DNA of 25,654 nt, from positions 1 through 25,654 of the forward strand of contig JAEZYN010000068.1 of assembly GCA_023419095.1 (NCBI GenBank). The letters run 5' to 3'. The position numbers and the translations under genes are program-made. Shown piece by piece: positions 22,879-25,654 of this stretch. The notes under the pieces are model-generated. The model saw only the letters and a list, made by a program, of their open reading frames with translations, did no database searches and had not been told where the DNA came from. Each line of letters starts with the position of its first letter. Within the stretch, counting starts at the first letter, position 1. This DNA comes from Bacteroidota bacterium (GTDB taxonomy: Bacteria > Bacteroidota > Bacteroidia > Flavobacteriales > Weeksellaceae).

Positions 22879-23559
22879 ATGTTTTTACAGACTCCTACTC
22901 AAGTAATCAATACAACCACAGAAGAACACGTTTTTTCTCTTTGGGAAATCCTGTTCAGTGGAGGCCTGCTTGGAAATATCATCATGATTTTAATCTTTTT
23001 GCTCGGTATTCTGGCCCTGTATATTTTCTTTGAGCGCTACTTTTTCATTAAACGTGCTTCAAAAGCTACACCCAATTTCCTCGAAAACATCAAAGATTTC
23101 GTGCAGGAAGGCAAGATTCAAACCGCTGTAGATTATTGCAAAACGATCGATTCTCCCGAAGCGAGAATGATCGAGAAAGGATTGGCGAGAATTGGCCGCC
23201 CGATTTCGGATATCTCAAACGCGATGCAGAATCAGGGACAACTTGAAGTCTCAAAACTCGAAAAAAACCTTAATATCCTGGCTTCCGCTTCCGGTGCAGC
23301 ACCAATGCTCGGATTTCTTGGAACCGTGGTGGGTATGATCATGGCATTTTTTGAAATTTCAAATGTAACCGGTGCGGTAAGTCCGAAGCTGTTGGCCTCG
23401 GGAATCTACACCGCGATGGCAACTACCGCAGTCGGCTTGTTTGTCGGCATTCCGGCATACTTTTTCTATAACATTCTGGTGACGAATGTAGACCGGTTAG
23501 TCCTCAAAATCCAGACGCATGTCAACGAATTTCTCGATGCGCTAAATAAACCGCTGTAA
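22879..23559 (+). CDS. exbB: ExbB/TolQ/MotA family proton channel protein
   Basis: A 226-aa inner-membrane protein that, with ExbD, uses the proton gradient to energise TonB (or a Tol-like system). It has the three-helix layout of ExbB. Helix 1 is about residues 29-51 (GLLGNIIMILIFLLGILALY). A long cytoplasmic region follows. Helix 2 is near 138-160 with the signature SGAAPMLGFLGTVVGMIMAF, and helix 3 near 174-200 with GIYTAMATTAVGLFVGIPAY. These are the canonical MotA_ExbB motifs, and the length is normal. exbD begins on the base after its stop and tonB overlaps exbD, so the three form one operon. Confidence 0.93.
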   Translation: MFLQTPTQVINTTTEEHVFSLWEILFSGGLLGNIIMILIFLLGILALYIFFERYFFIKRASKATPNFLENIKDFVQEGKIQTAVDYCKTIDSPEARMIEKGLARIGRPISDISNAMQNQGQLEVSKLEKNLNILASASGAAPMLGFLGTVVGMIMAFFEISNVTGAVSPKLLASGIYTAMATTAVGLFVGIPAYFFYNILVTNVDRLVLKIQTHVNEFLDALNKPL

Positions 23560-23958
23560 ATGGAACTGAAACGAAGAAACCGCGTAAACGCAGAGTTCAG
23601 CATGGCATCGATGACGGATATTATCTTCCTGCTGTTGATATTTTTCATGATTACGAGTTCAGCCATCAGCCAGAGCGCAATCGATGTGAAACTGCCGAAA
23701 GCAGACGCTGCCAACGTGAGTGCGCAAGATCCGTCCACCGTAACGATCAATCCGGAAGGCAAATATTTCGTCAACGATAAGGAAGTTCCCAAAGAACAGC
23801 TTGAAAATGTTTTGGTAAACGCTTTGAAGGATGAAGCCAATCCTACATTTACCATCCGCGCAGACGAGAATACCCGTCACAAAGATGTAGTTTTCGTGAT
23901 GGGAATCGCGGAAACGCACAAATTTAACCTGGCAATTGCGACCATTCAGGAAAATTAA
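23560..23958 (+). CDS. exbD: ExbD/TolR family biopolymer transport protein
   Basis: A 132-aa partner of ExbB. A short basic N-terminus (MELKRRNRVNAEFSM) is followed by one transmembrane helix, MTDIIFLLLIFFMITSSA. Its Asp at residue 20 is the conserved proton-path residue (D25 in E. coli ExbD). The periplasmic domain shows IDVKLPKADA, STVTINPEGKYFVNDKEVP and FTIRADENTRHKDVVFVMGI, the usual ExbD/TolR fold. It starts directly after the exbB stop, and its own TAA shares one base with the tonB ATG, indicating translational coupling. Whether the set serves TonB-dependent receptors or a Tol-like role is decided mainly by the TonB-like gene that follows. Confidence 0.93.
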   Translation: MELKRRNRVNAEFSMASMTDIIFLLLIFFMITSSAISQSAIDVKLPKADAANVSAQDPSTVTINPEGKYFVNDKEVPKEQLENVLVNALKDEANPTFTIRADENTRHKDVVFVMGIAETHKFNLAIATIQEN

Positions 23959-24800
23959 TGAATTACAGTATTCAACATAAAAACGCAGAACAACGCGACC
24001 GACGGAACAGTGCGATAATCACTCTTCTGATATCCGCGCTGGTTTTTTTGGGAATATTCTTTTATAAATTCACCAAAATCACCGTAAAACCGGACGAGAT
24101 GACCACGATGCTCATTAATTTCGGAGACAATCAGAACGGTGAAAGTGCGGATGAACCTGCAGATCAGCAAGGCAGTTTGGCAGCAAATACTGAAATTTCG
24201 GAACCTCAACCGATTGAAAATACCATTGCTGAAACCAAGCCCGAACCCAAAGTGGAGGCGCCGAAACCTGTAATTAAGGAAAAAGTCATCACCGGTTCAA
24301 ATACCAAAGCATCTGCGCCGAAAAATGTAACACCAAAAACCGCTTCTACACCAAAATCCGCACCTGCAAAAAACAGCACCTCGAACGCTAAAACCGGTAG
24401 CGGAGACGGCAAAGGAACCGCGGCGATCGGTAATCTGATCAAAGGCCGCGGCACCAAACCCGGCACTCAGGGCACCAACGGAACTACCGGAAACCAGGGC
24501 GATCCGCTCGGCGGAGACGGGAACGGAGACAGCAAAATCGGTGTAGACCGTAATCTGATCGGCTTCATCCCCGGAACCATGGGCCGTGGCGGCGCACAGC
24601 CTGCCCACAGTTGCTCGGCGAGCGGAACCATCAACATCTCATACACCGTGGACAAAGCCGGTAACGTGATTTCTGCGCGCAGATCGGGCGGAACTTCGGA
24701 TCCTTGCGTTGTATCAACCTCGGTGCAGTGGGTGAAGCAGTACGTAAAAGCCGAACGGTCGAACACTTCGTCCACCGGAACTTACCGGATAACTTTCTGA
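23958..24800 (+). CDS. TonB-like energy transducer, divergent
   Basis: A 280-aa protein with TonB architecture. It has a cytoplasmic N-terminus, one membrane anchor near residues 19-37 (SAIITLLISALVFLGIFFY), a Pro/Lys/Glu-rich periplasmic spacer (AETKPEPKVEAPKPVIKEK), an Ala/Thr/Lys/Ser stretch and an unusual Gly/Asn/Thr-rich segment (about 146-213). The C-terminal domain (221-280) has the beta pattern GTINISYTVDKAGNVISARR seen in TonB C-terminal domains. Two Cys (C219, C250) bracket its first half and could form a periplasmic disulfide. The classic C-terminal YP motif is not seen. Position right after exbB-exbD supports an energy-transduction role. The glycine-rich insert and Cys pair are the notable features. 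Confidence 0.8.
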   Translation: MNYSIQHKNAEQRDRRNSAIITLLISALVFLGIFFYKFTKITVKPDEMTTMLINFGDNQNGESADEPADQQGSLAANTEISEPQPIENTIAETKPEPKVEAPKPVIKEKVITGSNTKASAPKNVTPKTASTPKSAPAKNSTSNAKTGSGDGKGTAAIGNLIKGRGTKPGTQGTNGTTGNQGDPLGGDGNGDSKIGVDRNLIGFIPGTMGRGGAQPAHSCSASGTINISYTVDKAGNVISARRSGGTSDPCVVSTSVQWVKQYVKAERSNTSSTGTYRITF

Positions 24801-24810
24801 TTTTTTTTCG

Positions 24811-24925
24811 GGCGCTTTTTCCGTCCTCCATTCCCGCTTTTTTCGTGGCGTTCGTTGCCTCACGCCACAAAAAAGAGCTCCATTCAGGCCGGAGCGCGGA
24901 CCGCGACTTATACACCCCCTTTTTC
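24811..24925. repeat. GC-rich structured intergenic repeat between tonB and folC
   Basis: The segment can form a branched fold. GTCC (24823-24826) and TCC pair with GGA (24891-24893) and GGAC (24898-24901). An arm has TTTTTT-C-GTGGCG (24838-24850) opposite CGCCAC-AAAAAA (24863-24874), and a further arm is GCTCC (24877-24881) with GGAGC (24891-24895). The arms share bases, so they are alternatives in part. Motifs such as CCGTCCTCCATTCCCGC, AAAAAAGAGCTCC and TATACACCCCC recall a dispersed element I remember from Chryseobacterium-type genomes; only one copy is in this window. It does not look like a normal terminator, because the T-run precedes the hairpin. The rest of the 169-base gap holds nothing else I can identify. 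Confidence 0.5.
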
Positions 24926-24969
24926 GAAATTTGAAGCAGAATTCCAAAAACTTTTGAGAATTTTGCAGC

Positions 24970-25654
24970 ATGACAAATCAGGAATATGACAACGCGGTCG
25001 CGTGGCTGTTTGAGCAGGCGCCAAACTATCAGATAGACGGAAAAAAAGCCTACAAACCGGGCCTCGAAAACATCACGAAACTGTGCGAATTCTTCGGAAA
25101 TCCGCAGCAAAACCTGAAAATGGTGCACATCGGCGGGACCAACGGCAAAGGATCCACAAGCAATATGCTTTCTTCCATATTGCAGGAAGCCGGGTACAAA
25201 ACCGGACTTTACAACTCGCCTCACCTAATCGATTTTACTGAACGAATAAAGATTGACGGCCAGAACTGCGACCGGGAATTTGTATTAGATTTCATCCAAA
25301 AACTCAAACATTTGTCCGCGGATATCCAACCGTCTTTCTTTGAATTCACTACAGTAATGGCATTTGAGTATTTCCGCTCCAGAAACGTAGATATTGCGCT
25401 CATCGAAGTCGGTTTAGGTGGAAGACTTGATTCTACTAATATCATTACGCCGCTCGTTTCTGCGATCACAAACGTCGCTCTGGATCACCAAGATATTTTA
25501 GGCGAAACATTAGCGGAAATTGCGCGGGAGAAAGCCGGCATCATAAAACCCGGAATTCCCGTTATTTCGGGGTCCAATGATGAGGAAGTAAAACGTATAA
25601 TTGAAGAAAAAGCAAAAGAAAACGCGTCGGATTTCATCGATGCTACTTTGATGG
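24970..25654 (+). CDS. folC: folylpolyglutamate synthase / dihydrofolate synthase (3' end outside window)
   Basis: The first 228 codons of a FolC-type Mur ligase relative, which adds glutamate to dihydropteroate or to folates using ATP. The family N-terminus is clear: LENITKLCEFFGNPQQNLK, then HIGGTNGKGSTSNMLSSIL with the P-loop GTNGKGS at residues 56-62. Next are GLYNSPHLIDFTERIKIDG, FFEFTTVMAFEYF, IALIEVGLGGRLDSTNIITP, ITNVALDHQDILGETLAEIA and REKAGIIKPGIPVI. All are typical of FolC. ATG 24970 gives the normal N-terminus (MTNQEYDNAVAWLFEQAP). The gene runs off the window, so the C-terminal domain is unseen. No consensus promoter was found; only near-matches lie upstream. Confidence 0.95.
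   Translation, partial: MTNQEYDNAVAWLFEQAPNYQIDGKKAYKPGLENITKLCEFFGNPQQNLKMVHIGGTNGKGSTSNMLSSILQEAGYKTGLYNSPHLIDFTERIKIDGQNCDREFVLDFIQKLKHLSADIQPSFFEFTTVMAFEYFRSRNVDIALIEVGLGGRLDSTNIITPLVSAITNVALDHQDILGETLAEIAREKAGIIKPGIPVISGSNDEEVKRIIEEKAKENASDFIDATLM

Noticed and set aside
24838..24874. Hairpin after tonB as a rho-independent terminator
   Set aside because: The T-run precedes the stem and an A-run follows it on both strands, so it lacks the required U-tract; treated as part of a repeat.
24631..25224. 197-codon open frame on the minus strand across tonB, the repeat and folC
   Set aside because: It is antisense to two recognised genes and its translation resembles no family.

Overview
The window looks like ordinary chromosomal DNA from a member of the Bacteroidota, most likely Flavobacteriia, family Weeksellaceae (Chryseobacterium-like). 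This is inferred from three things. Many start codons are preceded by the Bacteroidota -7 box TAnnTTTG, several with a TTG/TTTG about 20 bases upstream, and useful Shine-Dalgarno sequences are nearly absent. The gene set is flavobacterial: hemACDE, DUF3078, DUF6122, a group III truncated globin and an ExbB-ExbD-TonB cluster with a divergent TonB. Two intergenic repeats also resemble elements I remember from Chryseobacterium-type genomes. No rRNA, tRNA, CRISPR array, insertion sequence or prophage was seen, and no gap between protein genes exceeds 300 bases. Layout. 1-3082: tetrapyrrole operon hemA(3' part)-hemC-hemD-hemE, closed by a bidirectional terminator. 3137-3995: divergent GNAT acetyltransferase and SemiSWEET-type PQ-loop transporter. 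4030-6313: tightly coupled hflX, AlkD-like DNA alkylation repair gene and DUF6122 membrane protein. 6377-8466: CaCA-type cation/proton antiporter, then a divergent pair (truncated globin, YkgJ-type Cys-cluster protein) whose -7 boxes abut their start codons. 8575-12412: small secreted Ala/Lys-rich protein, convergent with gdhA; then dprA and a rhomboid protease on the minus strand. 12561-15852: DUF3078 exported protein, yifB/comM ATPase, and an exported hypothetical protein with a clear terminator. 15921-17600: a structured intergenic repeat followed by glyS. 17867-22110: sufS, a Bcp-type peroxiredoxin divergent from a cysteine-free endonuclease III (nth), a possible receiver-domain remnant and a DUF885 lipoprotein peptidase. 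22292-25654: an acidic conserved-looking hypothetical protein, exbB-exbD-tonB, a second intergenic repeat and the 5' part of folC. Functionally the window is mostly housekeeping: heme synthesis, nitrogen assimilation, glycine charging, Fe-S/sulfur mobilisation, folate metabolism, DNA repair and uptake, and outer-membrane energisation. I found no multi-gene system that looks new. The items most worth a second look are small: the two structured intergenic repeats, the cysteine-free Nth with the receiver-like remnant beside it, a 12-bp perfect palindrome against the -7 box of exbB, the apparently leaderless promoters, and two unrecognised proteins (153 aa acidic; 97 aa secreted).
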